Source: Trueperaceae bacterium
GTDB taxonomy: Bacteria; Deinococcota; Deinococci; Deinococcales; Trueperaceae
Length of the DNA stretch: 44,116 nt
Reading direction: 5' to 3'
NCBI GenBank assembly: GCA_020431825.1
Contig: JAGQHN010000032.1
Span: 1 to 44,116, forward strand
Below the pieces are notes generated by a model that ran no database searches, was not told where the DNA came from, and saw only the letters and a list, made by a program, of their open reading frames with translations. Positions 8,551 through 17,008 of this stretch are shown here, one piece after another; within the stretch, counting starts at the first letter, position 1, and every line of letters starts with the position of its first letter. The position numbers and the translations under genes were made by a program.

Positions 8551-9974
8551 TGGATACTCTGGTTTTTGGTACTGATGGCTGGCGCGATATTATTGGGGAT
8601 AAGTTCACCTTTGAAAACGTAAGCCGCGCTTCTCAGGCGTATGCAGACTACTTGCGTTCCCAGGGCGCAAAAACTGTGGTCGTGGGTCATGATACCCGCT
8701 TTAATGGTGACCGCTTTGCCAGACGTGCCGCTGAAGTATTAGCCGCCAATGGTCTGAAAGTTTATTTGTCCAATGGCTATATTCCAACCCCAGCCCTGTC
8801 GTTTGCTGTTAAACATTTAGAGGCAGGGGGTGGGCTTATGCTGACCGCTTCTCATAATCCTCCGCCCTATCATGGTTTTAAACTAAAAGGTCCTTATGGG
8901 GGAACGGCAACTCAGGCAATCTATCAGGCCATGAGTGAACCGGTGCCCATGATTAGCTATGAAGATGTCAAACCCTTTCATGCCAAGCATCATGTGGTAG
9001 AAAGCTTTGATATAAGAGAAGCTTACTATGAGGCTTTAACCAAACTGGTAGATGTCAAGCAGATTGAAAAGGTTAAAGGCGAAATCGTTCATGAAGCGAT
9101 GGGTGGAGCAGGTACTGGCTGGTTAAGTGGTTTCTTTAGCTATGCCAAACTAAGCAAAGCAATTAAAGACTTGCATGAACACCCCGACCCCATGTTTTAT
9201 GGCGTGAATCCAGAGCCTATTCATCAAAATCTCAAAGAAGCCATGGATTACATGAGGGATAAGAGCGAAGGCATTGTCCTGGCAACCGATGGCGATGCTG
9301 ATCGCCTGGGTGCGGTGCTGCCTGGAGGAGTCTTCTTTAACTCGCATCAGATCTTTGCAGTCTTGCTCAAGGTTTTGCATCAAAAAGGGGTCAAAGGACG
9401 CGTAGTTAAAACCTTTACCGTGTCGAGAGTGGTTGAACGTCTTGCTGCTCAACTGGGCTATGACGTTACCGAAACCCCAGTGGGCTTTAAATACATTGTT
9501 GATGCCATGTTAGAAGGTCAGGTAGCAATTGGTGGAGAAGAATCAGGTGGCATAGGAGTTGCCGGACATATCCCAGAGCGGGATGGCATGGCCAATAGCC
9601 TGTTACTGTTAGAAGCCATGGCGCAATCAGGTAAAGGGATGGCAGAACTTTTCAGTGAGATAGAAGCGCAAGTTGGCTGGAAGCATGCTTATGACCGCCT
9701 TGACCTACATTTAAGCGGCAATGAGCTTAAGGATGCAGTGTTAGCTTCCTTGAAGAATCCACTCAGTCACATAAGCAATAGGCAGATAGAGAGTGTGGAG
9801 CGTTTAGACGGCATCAAGCTTAACCTGAGTGGCAATGCCTGGTTAATGTTTAGAGCCAGTGGTACTGAGCCTGTTCTCAGGATTTACTGTGAGGCGGCTT
9901 CTAAAGACGAAGTCAATCAGATTCTTGAGGGTGCTAATGCTTTTGTCGAGAACGTGAGTCTCGCTAGCGTTTAG
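8550..9974 (+). CDS. Phosphoglucomutase/phosphomannomutase family protein
   Basis: 474-residue alpha-D-phosphohexomutase with all four family landmarks: the phosphoserine loop TASHNPPPYHGFK, the metal loop ATDGDADRLGAV, the sugar-specificity loop GGEESGGIG, and the phosphate-binding C-terminal RASGTEPVLRIY. It interconverts hexose 6- and 1-phosphates. Coupled to manC, it would supply mannose-1-phosphate for GDP-mannose, though a glucose role is equally possible from sequence. The start is GTG, whose first base is the last base of the manC stop (TAGTG). A strong terminator follows at once. Like manC it has no CTCGAG. Confidence 0.92.
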   Translation: MDTLVFGTDGWRDIIGDKFTFENVSRASQAYADYLRSQGAKTVVVGHDTRFNGDRFARRAAEVLAANGLKVYLSNGYIPTPALSFAVKHLEAGGGLMLTASHNPPPYHGFKLKGPYGGTATQAIYQAMSEPVPMISYEDVKPFHAKHHVVESFDIREAYYEALTKLVDVKQIEKVKGEIVHEAMGGAGTGWLSGFFSYAKLSKAIKDLHEHPDPMFYGVNPEPIHQNLKEAMDYMRDKSEGIVLATDGDADRLGAVLPGGVFFNSHQIFAVLLKVLHQKGVKGRVVKTFTVSRVVERLAAQLGYDVTETPVGFKYIVDAMLEGQVAIGGEESGGIGVAGHIPERDGMANSLLLLEAMAQSGKGMAELFSEIEAQVGWKHAYDRLDLHLSGNELKDAVLASLKNPLSHISNRQIESVERLDGIKLNLSGNAWLMFRASGTEPVLRIYCEAASKDEVNQILEGANAFVENVSLASV

Positions 9975-9979
9975 AAGGA

Positions 9980-10029
9980 CAAAAGAGAAAGCCGATGACT
10001 TGATTTGGGGTCATCGGCTTTCTCTTTTG
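9980..10029 (+). terminator. Strong rho-independent terminator after manC-pgm
   Basis: AAAAGAGAAAGCCGATGA pairs with TCATCGGCTTTCTCTTTT across a loop of about 12 nt, six bases after the mutase stop. The A/T-flanked stem would also work for the facing dps operon. Confidence 0.9.
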
Positions 10030-10153
10030 GAAGTAGTACGTTAAAAGAATAAGATTTTAGGTAGTGGTATAGGGAAGACAGATAGGGTTGGCAATTTGAA
10101 AAAAATCTGTTGTGGGCGGATTTTAATTACAAAAGTAGTAGGGCTATCTGTCA

Positions 10154-10166
10154 GGATGATACCACC
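10154..10166 (+). repeat. Single copy of the intergenic GGATGATACCACC word
   Basis: GGATGATACCACC lies just past the end of the small acidic gene. The same word, with small changes, is tandemly repeated at 24844-24906 and 28490-28531, so it belongs to a dispersed intergenic repeat family. Confidence 0.45.
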
Positions 10167-10171
10167 AGATT

Positions 10172-10474
10172 TTAAACTGTACTGCTTAAGGTTTCATCGT
10201 CGGTTTCCTCGAGGGGTTTACCTATCAGTTCATAGGCATCCTCGAGTAAGGCCTCAACTGCTCTGATATCTTCAGACTTTTCTTCTTTTAGCAAAAGACC
10301 GATATATTCAAGAGCATCCTCGAGCTTCCTGGCAATATCATCTCTTCTGGCTTGCATTTCACTGTTTGTATCCAGATAGCGGTTTTCTACGCCATTACCA
10401 ACATCGACATCGGTACTGGTATGAGGAAAATCTGACTCTGGCTTGCCTTCTCTGCCAATTTCTACCTTTTCCAT
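10172..10474 (-). CDS. Small acidic hypothetical protein in the dps operon
   Basis: 100 residues, strongly acidic, with no signal peptide or membrane segment. The central part (about 40-85: ARRDDIARKLEDALEYIGLL, then VEALLEDAYELIG) has regular hydrophobic spacing and is predicted to be two helices, perhaps a hairpin or short coiled coil. I do not recognise a family. It starts 3 bp after the dps stop, and its likely ribosome-binding site (AAGGA) overlaps the dps end, so the two are co-transcribed. A role alongside Dps in stress or iron storage is possible only by association. Confidence 0.7.
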   Translation of the reverse strand: MEKVEIGREGKPESDFPHTSTDVDVGNGVENRYLDTNSEMQARRDDIARKLEDALEYIGLLLKEEKSEDIRAVEALLEDAYELIGKPLEETDDETLSSTV

Positions 10475-10477
10475 CGC

Positions 10478-10978
10478 TTATTTTCCTTGCAAATGCGCTT
10501 CGATAAAGAAGAGATCTTTATCGATGGTTCTGGAAATTTCGGTAAAAAGGTCTTCGGTGGTTGGATCATCTAAATCGCCACTTTTTTCTATCGCTTTTCT
10601 GGTAGAAGCAGCGTAAGCAGCGTAGCGCTCGGCCAGTGCCTCTACAAAGGCTTTGCCATCTACAGGATTAGGCATTTCTTTCAGGCTCGAGCCTTTGGCT
10701 GCCATACGTACTGTTCCTTGAGCAACGCCACCTAAAGCAGTAACTCTTTCAGCTATCATATCGCTAAAGGGTTCAACGCTTTCAGCAAGCTGATCAAAAA
10801 ACAAGTGAAGCTGCATAAACTCGATGCCTTTAACATTCCAGTGAGCCTGCTTAGTCTGAGAATAAAGATCAAACGTATCGGCTAATTGCTGATTCAAAAT
10901 GCTTACGAGCTTTTCGCGGTTTTTTTCTTTAATATCAATTCGGGTTTTAAATAATTTGGTTTCTGCAATGGTTTCCAT
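10478..10978 (-). CDS. dps: Dps-family DNA-protecting ferritin-like protein
   Basis: 166 residues. Dps proteins form 12-mers that oxidise and store iron and shield DNA during stress. The inter-subunit ferroxidase ligands are visible: KQAHWNVKG (His), LHLFFDQLAESVEPFSDMIAER split over the Asp/Glu helix, then a second-helix acidic stretch. TALGG follows as in the family. The start chosen is METIAETKLF at 10976-10978 because AAGGAGG lies 7 nt upstream; the longer reading frame adds 20 unlikely residues. It heads a two-gene operon and is divergent from the SARP regulator across 192 bp. Confidence 0.93.
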   Translation of the reverse strand: METIAETKLFKTRIDIKEKNREKLVSILNQQLADTFDLYSQTKQAHWNVKGIEFMQLHLFFDQLAESVEPFSDMIAERVTALGGVAQGTVRMAAKGSSLKEMPNPVDGKAFVEALAERYAAYAASTRKAIEKSGDLDDPTTEDLFTEISRTIDKDLFFIEAHLQGK

Positions 10979-11134
10979 TAAAAAACCTCCTTGGTTCTTC
11001 TTAGTAAAGCAATATGTTGTCATTTTTTTTAGATTCAACTGTACGTGAAAAAAGTAAACGAGAGTACTTAGTCTTCAAGGTAAAGGTGAGTCACAGGGCC
11101 AGGCAAAGTTTAGATTTATGGAAAGCCGTAGGGT

Positions 11135-11163
11135 TTGCTACATCGGTACTAAGTTTTTATACT
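11135..11163 (+). promoter_or_regulatory. Leaderless promoter of the SARP gene with an overlapping dyad
   Basis: TTGCTA (11135-11140), a 17-bp spacer and TATACT (11158-11163). The ATG begins 7 nt after the -10 and no Shine-Dalgarno exists, so transcription should start at or next to the start codon. CTAAGT-TTTTAT-ACTTAG (11149-11166) is a perfect dyad over the -10 and may bind a repressor. Confidence 0.6.
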
Positions 11164-11170
11164 TAGCCTA

Positions 11171-14100
11171 ATGTCTTTGCGTCTTGAATTGTTGGGCCGT
11201 GCTGCTGTTACTGTCAATGGTAAGCTCGAGCCTATTCCTTTTAATAAACCAAGTTCTCTGCTTTTTCATTTAGCCTTTCGTGCCACCTGGGTATCGCGAA
11301 GTGAACTTGCTTTTTTGTACCGCTCAGATGTCTCTGAAGTAGATGCCCTGAGTTACCTGAGAAAACTTATTTTTAGAGCCAAAAAGTACCCCTGGGCGAG
11401 TGGATTAGAGATAAACGAAACCCATCTTCGCTGGCTGGTAGATAGCGATGTTAAGGTTTTTAGAGAGGCATTAAAAAAGCAGGACTGGCCCAGGGCTTTA
11501 GCTTCTTATCAGGGTGATCTGTTGGCGGGTCTTAGTTTGGCTGATGCTCCTGCTTACGCTGCCTGGTTAGAGCTCGAGCGCAGCGATTTGGAGCGTCAGA
11601 AACGACTGGCAGAGCGTCAGGCAATTGAAGCACATGAAGCCTCAGGAGACTGGGATAAAGCTCTTACCTTACTTGAAAGTTTGCGCGGCTATGACCTGCT
11701 TGACGAAGAAGTGCTGCAACTTCAGGTTCGTATCTTGATCAAAAGTAACAGACAGCAAGAGGCGCTTGGTTTGTATAAGCAGTTTCGAGACCTCCTTAAA
11801 AAGGAACTGGACGCTGAACCGCTCGAGTCCACCGAGGCTCTGATAGATAGCATGAAAGGAACTGGCCCTCAGCGTGGGTCAAAGAGAGTAAGTCCCTCAG
11901 AGAAACCCAGACACAATTTGACTATAGAAACAACGCGCTTTGTGGGGCGCAAACAAGAACTTGTTAACTTGCACGAACTGCTTGAGCAAGCGAACTGTCG
12001 CCTCCTTAGCATTGTCGGGCTAGGAGGGACGGGAAAGACGAGACTTGCTCTGGAGTTTGGACGTGCCTGCTTAGAGAACTATGCCGATGGCGTTTTCCTG
12101 GTGCCTTTAGCTGGGATTGTTTCAGCGGAAAGTATCATACCGACAGTCGCAGGGCAGTTAGGGTTGCCGCTGCAAGGTATGGCAAGTCCTGAAGAACAAC
12201 TGCTCGAGTATCTGTCCGATAAAGAATTGCTGCTGATTCTGGATAACTTTGAACACTTGCTTGATGTTGCCGAATTGCTTGAAAAAATGCTGGCTCATGC
12301 CCCGAGTCTTAAATTAATGGTTACGTCTCGTGAGGCACTCGAGCTAAAAAGCGAGTGGTTGTTTGATCTGGATGGTCTGACCTATCCTGGCAGATACGAC
12401 CCTGCCAGGGAAACCTATGAAGCTATTGACCTGTTTATAAAGCGGGCTTCACGTATGTCCAAACAATTCGTTCTTTCTGAAGAGAGCCTTAAGGCTATTG
12501 CCGAGATATGCCGCCTGGTTGAGGGTATGCCGCTGGCTATCGAACTGGCAGCGACCTGGGTGCGCACCTTAGGTGTTCAGGATTTGGCTCTGGAACTGAG
12601 TAGAAATATTGATTTACTCTCGCTTGCCACAGATAAATATAAAAGTATACGCTCAGTTTTTGATTATGCCTGGCAGGGCTTAGGCGCTCAGGAGCAAACT
12701 GCCTTTGCCAAACTCGCTGTATTTCAGGGAGATTTTGATTTAGAGGCTGCCAGAGGGGTGGCAGGTGCTCACCTCAGTATGCTCATGCTTTTAGTCAATC
12801 GCTCCCTGATAAAGCGAACGTCGGCAGGGCGTTACACTATTCATGAACTTATCAGGCAATATACCCTGTTAAATCAAGATAACCCGGCTTTTCGGCAGAC
12901 CCACGCTGCCTACTTTATTGCTTTACTCGAGGCTTTAGAACTGGCCATTAAGGGTGAAAATCAGACTGAGGCCATCACCGTTCTTGACCAGGAGTTTGAA
13001 AATGTTATGCAGGCATGGCAGTTTGTCGCACGTCAAAAAGATACCGCTGCACTGACCAGAGGACTTGAAACGCTGGAATATTACTACTACTTCAAAGGCT
13101 ATTTTCAACTGGCAGCCGATGATTTTATGCATATTCAGGAGCAGCTACCTGAAACTAGCTATGGGTTGCGCGCTAAGTTTTTGGTACGCAGCGCCTTATT
13201 TCAGCGCAATTTAGGCAGAATGCAGGCAGCAGAAATGTCAATAAATGAAGCACTTAGCCTCATCCGGCAGGTAAGTGATCCTTTTGAGGAAAGCTATATT
13301 CTGGCTGAATTGGCAAAACTACATTTCTATTTGTCCCGTTATGACAAGGCCCAAAGGTATTTTGGGGAAGCAGTGGATCTGGCGAAGCATTCTGCCAATA
13401 CCTTTATTGAAGCGTCCTCTCTTATGGGGCTGGGGCATGTTAGCCACTACACGCAGGGGGATGTTAAAACCTCCAACGCTTACTATTTGCAAAGTTTGCG
13501 CTTATTTCGTCAGTTAGGGGAAAAAGACGGCATAAATGCAGCGCTTATGAATCTGGGAGCGGCAGCCTATGACCAGCAGGATTTGCTGAGTGCGCAGCAC
13601 TATTATGAAGAAGCCTATGAAATAATCAGGACGCTCGAGCAAACGCACCGCGAAGGTATTATTCTCAGCAATCTGGCGGCTATTTACTGGCAGCAAGGGG
13701 ATGAAGCTAAAGCGCTCAGGTATTTTCAGACAAGTCTGGATAAGCGCTGGCAAGCCAACGATCAGCGTGGCGCCGCAGAAACGCTTAACCATTTGGGCAG
13801 ATTTGCTTACCAGCAAGAAAATTACCGGGAAGCCTGTGAAAAGCACCTTAAAGCTCTGGGTATTTTTGAGGACTTAGGTGACTTATCGGGGGTAGCGGCT
13901 AGCAAAAGTCATTATGCTCGGTCCCTTTTGGCTTGTGGGCAAGAAGCTCAGGCCAGACGTGTAGCGCTAGAGGCCCTCGAGCTTGCTCACAAGATTACCA
14001 ATAAAACTGATATTTTGAGCAGTTTGCTCAGTGTCGCCATGATTTCTAAAGATGACACGCAAAAGGCGCAGCTGGCCCAGCTGGTCTACCAGGAGGCTGA

Positions 14101-14218
14101 GGGGGGTCACGAGCCGATTCGGCAGGAAGCAGCAGCCTTCCTTAAAAGTCAAAAGCTTGGCCTTAAAACAGATACAAAGCTAAACCTTGACGACCTAATA
14201 AAACAAGTCCTGGCATAA
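11171..14218 (+). CDS. SARP/BTAD-type transcriptional activator with NB-ARC-like ATPase and TPR repeats
   Basis: 1015 residues in the AfsR-like layout. Residues about 1-95 fit an OmpR-type winged helix (LRLELLGRAAVTVNG; LLFHLAFRATWVSRSELAFL; SYLRKLIFRAKK). Residues about 95-235 are the bacterial transcriptional activation domain (WPRALASYQGDLLAGL; LLEKLR-like repeats; ALGLYKQFRDLLKKELDAEP). Residues about 255-560 are a STAND ATPase (TRFVGRKQELVNL; P-loop IVGLGGTGKTR; Walker B LLLILDNFEHLL; TSREAL; VEGMPLAIELAATW, the GxPLA motif). Residues about 640-1000 are TPR-like helices. Such proteins activate promoters bearing 11-bp direct repeats when a TPR-sensed signal lets the ATPase oligomerise. 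Promoters of just that type occur at five nearby sites. Leaderless start; the signal is unknown. Confidence 0.9.
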   Translation: MSLRLELLGRAAVTVNGKLEPIPFNKPSSLLFHLAFRATWVSRSELAFLYRSDVSEVDALSYLRKLIFRAKKYPWASGLEINETHLRWLVDSDVKVFREALKKQDWPRALASYQGDLLAGLSLADAPAYAAWLELERSDLERQKRLAERQAIEAHEASGDWDKALTLLESLRGYDLLDEEVLQLQVRILIKSNRQQEALGLYKQFRDLLKKELDAEPLESTEALIDSMKGTGPQRGSKRVSPSEKPRHNLTIETTRFVGRKQELVNLHELLEQANCRLLSIVGLGGTGKTRLALEFGRACLENYADGVFLVPLAGIVSAESIIPTVAGQLGLPLQGMASPEEQLLEYLSDKELLLILDNFEHLLDVAELLEKMLAHAPSLKLMVTSREALELKSEWLFDLDGLTYPGRYDPARETYEAIDLFIKRASRMSKQFVLSEESLKAIAEICRLVEGMPLAIELAATWVRTLGVQDLALELSRNIDLLSLATDKYKSIRSVFDYAWQGLGAQEQTAFAKLAVFQGDFDLEAARGVAGAHLSMLMLLVNRSLIKRTSAGRYTIHELIRQYTLLNQDNPAFRQTHAAYFIALLEALELAIKGENQTEAITVLDQEFENVMQAWQFVARQKDTAALTRGLETLEYYYYFKGYFQLAADDFMHIQEQLPETSYGLRAKFLVRSALFQRNLGRMQAAEMSINEALSLIRQVSDPFEESYILAELAKLHFYLSRYDKAQRYFGEAVDLAKHSANTFIEASSLMGLGHVSHYTQGDVKTSNAYYLQSLRLFRQLGEKDGINAALMNLGAAAYDQQDLLSAQHYYEEAYEIIRTLEQTHREGIILSNLAAIYWQQGDEAKALRYFQTSLDKRWQANDQRGAAETLNHLGRFAYQQENYREACEKHLKALGIFEDLGDLSGVAASKSHYARSLLACGQEAQARRVALEALELAHKITNKTDILSSLLSVAMISKDDTQKAQLAQLVYQEAEGGHEPIRQEAAAFLKSQKLGLKTDTKLNLDDLIKQVLA

Positions 14219-14254
14219 CTTTGGAACGTAACTGGAACGGCTGTTGTCTAAGCT
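14219..14254 (+). promoter_or_regulatory. Leaderless promoter with 11-bp direct repeats (variant box)
   Basis: TGGAACG occurs twice with an 11-bp period (14222-14228 and 14233-14239), and TAAGCT (14249-14254) follows. The ATG starts 6 nt later. The layout is the same as the CTTGTTAAGAC promoters but the repeat sequence differs. GGAAC with a downstream GTC also resembles an ECF sigma promoter, an alternative reading. Confidence 0.5.
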
Positions 14255-14260
14255 CTTGTT

Positions 14261-14455
14261 ATGCAAAAAGAGACTTTAGTAGGCAGCTTTATTTTGCGCG
14301 TTCTTAACCTCGAGCAAAGAAGGCAGTACAGTCTACAAAATCTACGTACGGGGGAAATTCTTACCTTTAGCTCGAGTGCAGAACTCTTTCGCTATGTGGA
14401 GAGCTCGAGTGGGGAGCACCCTCCCTGGAAACTTCCTGAAGGTGACCCTGATTGA
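14261..14455 (+). CDS. Small hypothetical protein downstream of the SARP gene
   Basis: 64 residues, soluble, no signal peptide. The sequence pattern (TLVGSFILRVLNLEQRRQYS, then LRTGEILTFSSSAELFRYV) suggests a small beta-rich N-terminal part followed by a helix. A similar short RTGE...F.S..EL..Y layout is common in small proteins that accompany ATPase regulators, but I cannot name a family. Support for a real gene: a well-formed promoter with TAAGCT 6 nt before the ATG, three in-frame CTCGAG sites like its neighbours, and a gene following 27 bp later. Confidence 0.6.
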   Translation: MQKETLVGSFILRVLNLEQRRQYSLQNLRTGEILTFSSSAELFRYVESSSGEHPPWKLPEGDPD

Positions 14456-14482
14456 CTTGTCTGTAATGAACCCAGAGGATGT

Positions 14483-15109
14483 ATGAAGACACCCCTATAT
14501 AGTGAAACAGATTTAAGCAAGGCTGAACCCATCCTTTTTATCCCTCAGCGCCTTGGTTTAGCTTTCTGGGTGCTGTCGCTGCTTTATAGCGGACTCCTTG
14601 CTTTTTCTCCTGTGTATGCCGTGTTTTTACTGTTCAAAGATGCCTGGAGAGCTGGTCGAATTCAGGCTTTTGGCCTGCCTGACATGCTGGTATTACTGCT
14701 TATACTTGCCGTTCTTATTACTATTTCCTGGGCCTATGCGCGGTGGTTCTTTAAAAGATGGCATATGGCCCGTATGGATGAGTTTTGGGCGAGGCGAGAA
14801 GGACAGTTTTATCATGGTATTACTCTCACAGAAACGGGCGTTGAGGTTTGCCTGTTTGATGAAGAATTCTTTATCCCTAAAGAAGATTTTCTAGGCTTCA
14901 AGTTTTGGCTAAAGCGCACAAGCCGTAGCCAATCGCCCTATTTGCACCTGCACTATATGTATGAAGGCAAAGAAACGCTAAAGGAACTCTACTGGGATGA
15001 TTTGTTGTGGCATAAAACCCTGGGAAACCTGCGTTTGCCAGATACGTACACCCAAATCAATAGCAAACAAAAAGTCGTTGATGACCTTAATCAGCTTGTT
15101 CAGTCTTGA
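14483..15109 (+). CDS. Membrane protein with two transmembrane helices and a cytoplasmic YcxB-like C-terminal part
   Basis: 208 residues. Two strong hydrophobic segments (about 30-52 LGLAFWVLSLLYSGLLAF, and 69-90 MLVLLLILAVLITISWAYA) are followed by a soluble part of about 110 residues. That part (FYHGITLTETGVEVCLFDEE, FFIPKEDFLGFKFW, YLHLHYMYEGKETL) reads as a beta-rich, PH-like domain similar to YcxB-type bacterial proteins; this is a tentative comparison. GAGG lies 5 nt before the ATG. It probably forms an operon with the small gene upstream. No function is assigned. Confidence 0.7.
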   Translation: MKTPLYSETDLSKAEPILFIPQRLGLAFWVLSLLYSGLLAFSPVYAVFLLFKDAWRAGRIQAFGLPDMLVLLLILAVLITISWAYARWFFKRWHMARMDEFWARREGQFYHGITLTETGVEVCLFDEEFFIPKEDFLGFKFWLKRTSRSQSPYLHLHYMYEGKETLKELYWDDLLWHKTLGNLRLPDTYTQINSKQKVVDDLNQLVQS

Positions 15110-15142
15110 GATTGGCAGATTCAAAACAAACCTGTTTAGTTA

Positions 15143-15178
15143 CTTGTTAAGGGCTTGTTAAGACTTGCAACTTAGTCT
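15143..15178 (+). promoter_or_regulatory. SARP-type promoter: CTTGTTAAGGG/CTTGTTAAGAC direct repeats and TAGTCT
   Basis: Two 11-mers, CTTGTTAAGGG (15143-15153) and CTTGTTAAGAC (15154-15164), are head to tail without a gap. Exactly 8 bp (15165-15172) separate them from TAGTCT (15173-15178). No -35 stands 17 bp upstream. The likely target is the lipoprotein gene at 15218. Confidence 0.65.
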
Positions 15179-15217
15179 TTTGTTTAGAGAGGCGTGTTAC
15201 CCATTAGGAGGTTAGAT

Positions 15218-15943
15218 GTGAAAAATAGAAGCCCTTTATCAAAAGTCTTTTTGAATCTTGCACTGATTTTTATGAGCCTGATTTTTAGTGCTTGCGGGTC
15301 TGCTCAGAGTGTTGCCAGTGATGCTGTAGCTGAACTCGAGCAAATCGCAAATGGCAGGGGCGAGATTGAAATGACCCTTGATATTCAGTTGAAACAACTA
15401 AAAGGTGCAGCTCAGTCGCCAGGTTCTGGCGCTGAGTGGCGTCTCTTCACGGGTATTACGCCTAAGGGAAAAACCTTAGAAGGCATTATTGTTCTGGAGC
15501 GATCTGGCAATGCTTTAGGAAACTTTGAAATCCAGGATTTAAAAGTGCGCGGTAAAGTCACGAAGGTTAAGGGGCAAAGGGTCTTTTCAGGATTTTACAG
15601 CAAAGGCAATAACGCTGCTGGAGTTTTACTTGCCTATAACCCGGGAGAAACCTTTGATGCCCCAAAGGCAAAAACCCTAGCGGGCAGGTTTGTCGCCAAC
15701 GCCGAATTCTTGACGCACGGTGCCAGCACCTTCATGGTGGCTCGGGGCAAGCAGGGAGTTGTTCTGGGGATTTTGTCCGAAGATTTAGGTTTTTCAACGA
15801 GTCCGGGTAAAGAAACTGTTGAGCTCGAGCTAAGGGCTGAGCTTGATGGCTTTATAGGCCAGGGGACCGCCACGCTGGCCCTTCCAGGTTTTACGCCATT
15901 AAACGCTCTGGTTGTAGGCATTTTTGTACACATTAGTGTCTAG
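15218..15943 (+). CDS. Putative lipoprotein of unknown function
   Basis: 241 residues. The signal peptide ends in LIFSAC, a lipobox, giving a membrane-anchored mature protein starting at Cys. The rest is a soluble beta-rich domain with repeated strand-like stretches (EWRLFTGITPKGKTLEGIIV, FSGFYSKGNNAAGVLLAY, FMVARGKQGVVLGILS, and a closing IGQGTATLALPGF). It shares layout with the lipoprotein at 20314 (TPxGxxxxGI..., then a repeated beta pattern), so the two may be distant paralogues. The start is the GTG at 15218, 6 nt after AGGAGG; an upstream GTG at 15194 lacks a site. It is followed 11 bp later by the glycine-zipper protein, in one operon. Confidence 0.75.
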   Translation: MKNRSPLSKVFLNLALIFMSLIFSACGSAQSVASDAVAELEQIANGRGEIEMTLDIQLKQLKGAAQSPGSGAEWRLFTGITPKGKTLEGIIVLERSGNALGNFEIQDLKVRGKVTKVKGQRVFSGFYSKGNNAAGVLLAYNPGETFDAPKAKTLAGRFVANAEFLTHGASTFMVARGKQGVVLGILSEDLGFSTSPGKETVELELRAELDGFIGQGTATLALPGFTPLNALVVGIFVHISV

Positions 15944-15954
15944 AAAGGATAACG

Positions 15955-16713
15955 ATGACATTTTTAAAGAAGGTTGCTTTAACGGTATTACTCAGTTTCG
16001 CTAGTTTGGGTTTTGCTCAAAATGGGGCAAATTGTCCACCCGAGATCGCTCCTGGAAGCTATAGCGCTGAATACCTTGAGGGCAGCCTTAAAGCTTTACA
16101 GGTAGGAACTTACTATAATCAGGAGCGCCCCAGACTGATCAGGCAACTTGACAAAGAAGGCATAGAGGGAGAAGCCTTTATTGAGCAGATTGAACTTACC
16201 AGCCTTAAAGTTCTTGCTCTGGAAAAAAAGCAACAGCTCGAGTTTTTTGATCGTGCGAGTCGTTGTTTGCTAAGACAAGAACTGCTAAGTCGGGATGAGG
16301 CACAGAGCCTTACATCGCTTTTTGAAACCTTTTTAAGGCAGGATAACGCCTCTTCTATCAGGGCAATGAAGCAATTTGAGGAAGTAGCTGTGAGTCCTCT
16401 GGCAAAAGGCATGCTTCAAGACTTAAAAGCCTTGTATGAAAGCGAAGAGGGGGGAAGTGTAACGCAGGCATCGGTAGCTAAAGGGGTGGGCTATTTGACG
16501 GGTGCCGTGGTGGGTGCGATCAGCAACGCAGTAAATGGTGCGGCGCAAACTGTTAAGAAAGCTGTATCTGAAACGACCAAAGCGGTTACTCAGGCTGCCA
16601 ATGACTTCGCTGATGGCTATCAGGAAGGTCTGAATGATAGCCAGGATGGTGGCGATGATAGTGGTGGCGAAGGTGGTGATAGCAGTGGTGGTGGCAATGA
16701 CTGTGGTTGCTAA
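15955..16713 (+). CDS. Exported protein with glycine-rich hydrophobic segment and Gly/Asp tail (paralogue A)
   Basis: 252 residues. Signal peptide MTFLKKVALTVLLSFASLGFA then QNG. A helical domain (about 40-160) contains the conserved block LALEKKQQLEFFDRASRCL. Next comes a small-residue hydrophobic stretch with GxxxG spacing (YLTGAVVGAISNAVNGAAQT), then a helix, then a Gly/Asp/Ser tail ending in NDCGC. The protein at 17009 has the same length and the same order of parts, and aligns through SRCL and the following helices, so they are paralogues. A glycine-zipper segment in an exported protein could insert into membranes, as in some bacteriocins or outer-membrane proteins; this is inference. 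AAAGGA precedes the ATG. Confidence 0.75.
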   Translation: MTFLKKVALTVLLSFASLGFAQNGANCPPEIAPGSYSAEYLEGSLKALQVGTYYNQERPRLIRQLDKEGIEGEAFIEQIELTSLKVLALEKKQQLEFFDRASRCLLRQELLSRDEAQSLTSLFETFLRQDNASSIRAMKQFEEVAVSPLAKGMLQDLKALYESEEGGSVTQASVAKGVGYLTGAVVGAISNAVNGAAQTVKKAVSETTKAVTQAANDFADGYQEGLNDSQDGGDDSGGEGGDSSGGGNDCGC

Positions 16714-17008
16714 GAGAATGGCTTATGGCATGTAAAAAAGGCTAGATGGTCACAAGATCATTAGAGTTCTTGTGAAAGTATCAACTGACTTCAGATACCA
16801 AGCGATACAATCTGGCTTTGTCAGTTATTCAAGCAGCATGTTCATTGCTTCAGATACATCATGTTCAAGGATCAACTATGAGACCGGTAAACATCGCTAT
16901 CCAAATGGACTTTTGCAAGAGCTGAATTACAAGTTTGCCCGCATGATTTTCAGAGCTGTTTGATGATCTGAAAAGACAAGATTCACCTCACTGTTTAAGG
17001 AGACAAGC
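16714..17008. other. 295-bp region between the paralogues
   Basis: Holds a perfect inverted repeat TCACAAGA (16750-16757) / TCTTGTGA (16768-16775) with a 10-nt loop and no T-run, perhaps an operator or transcript-end structure. The word CTTCAGATAC occurs twice (near 16789 and 16849). A 63-codon GTG-initiated frame (16772-16963) has no ribosome-binding site and no family resemblance; I do not call it a gene. Confidence 0.4.

Noticed and set aside
16772..16963. 63-codon frame between the glycine-zipper genes.
   Set aside because: GTG start, no ribosome-binding site, no promoter and no family-like pattern.
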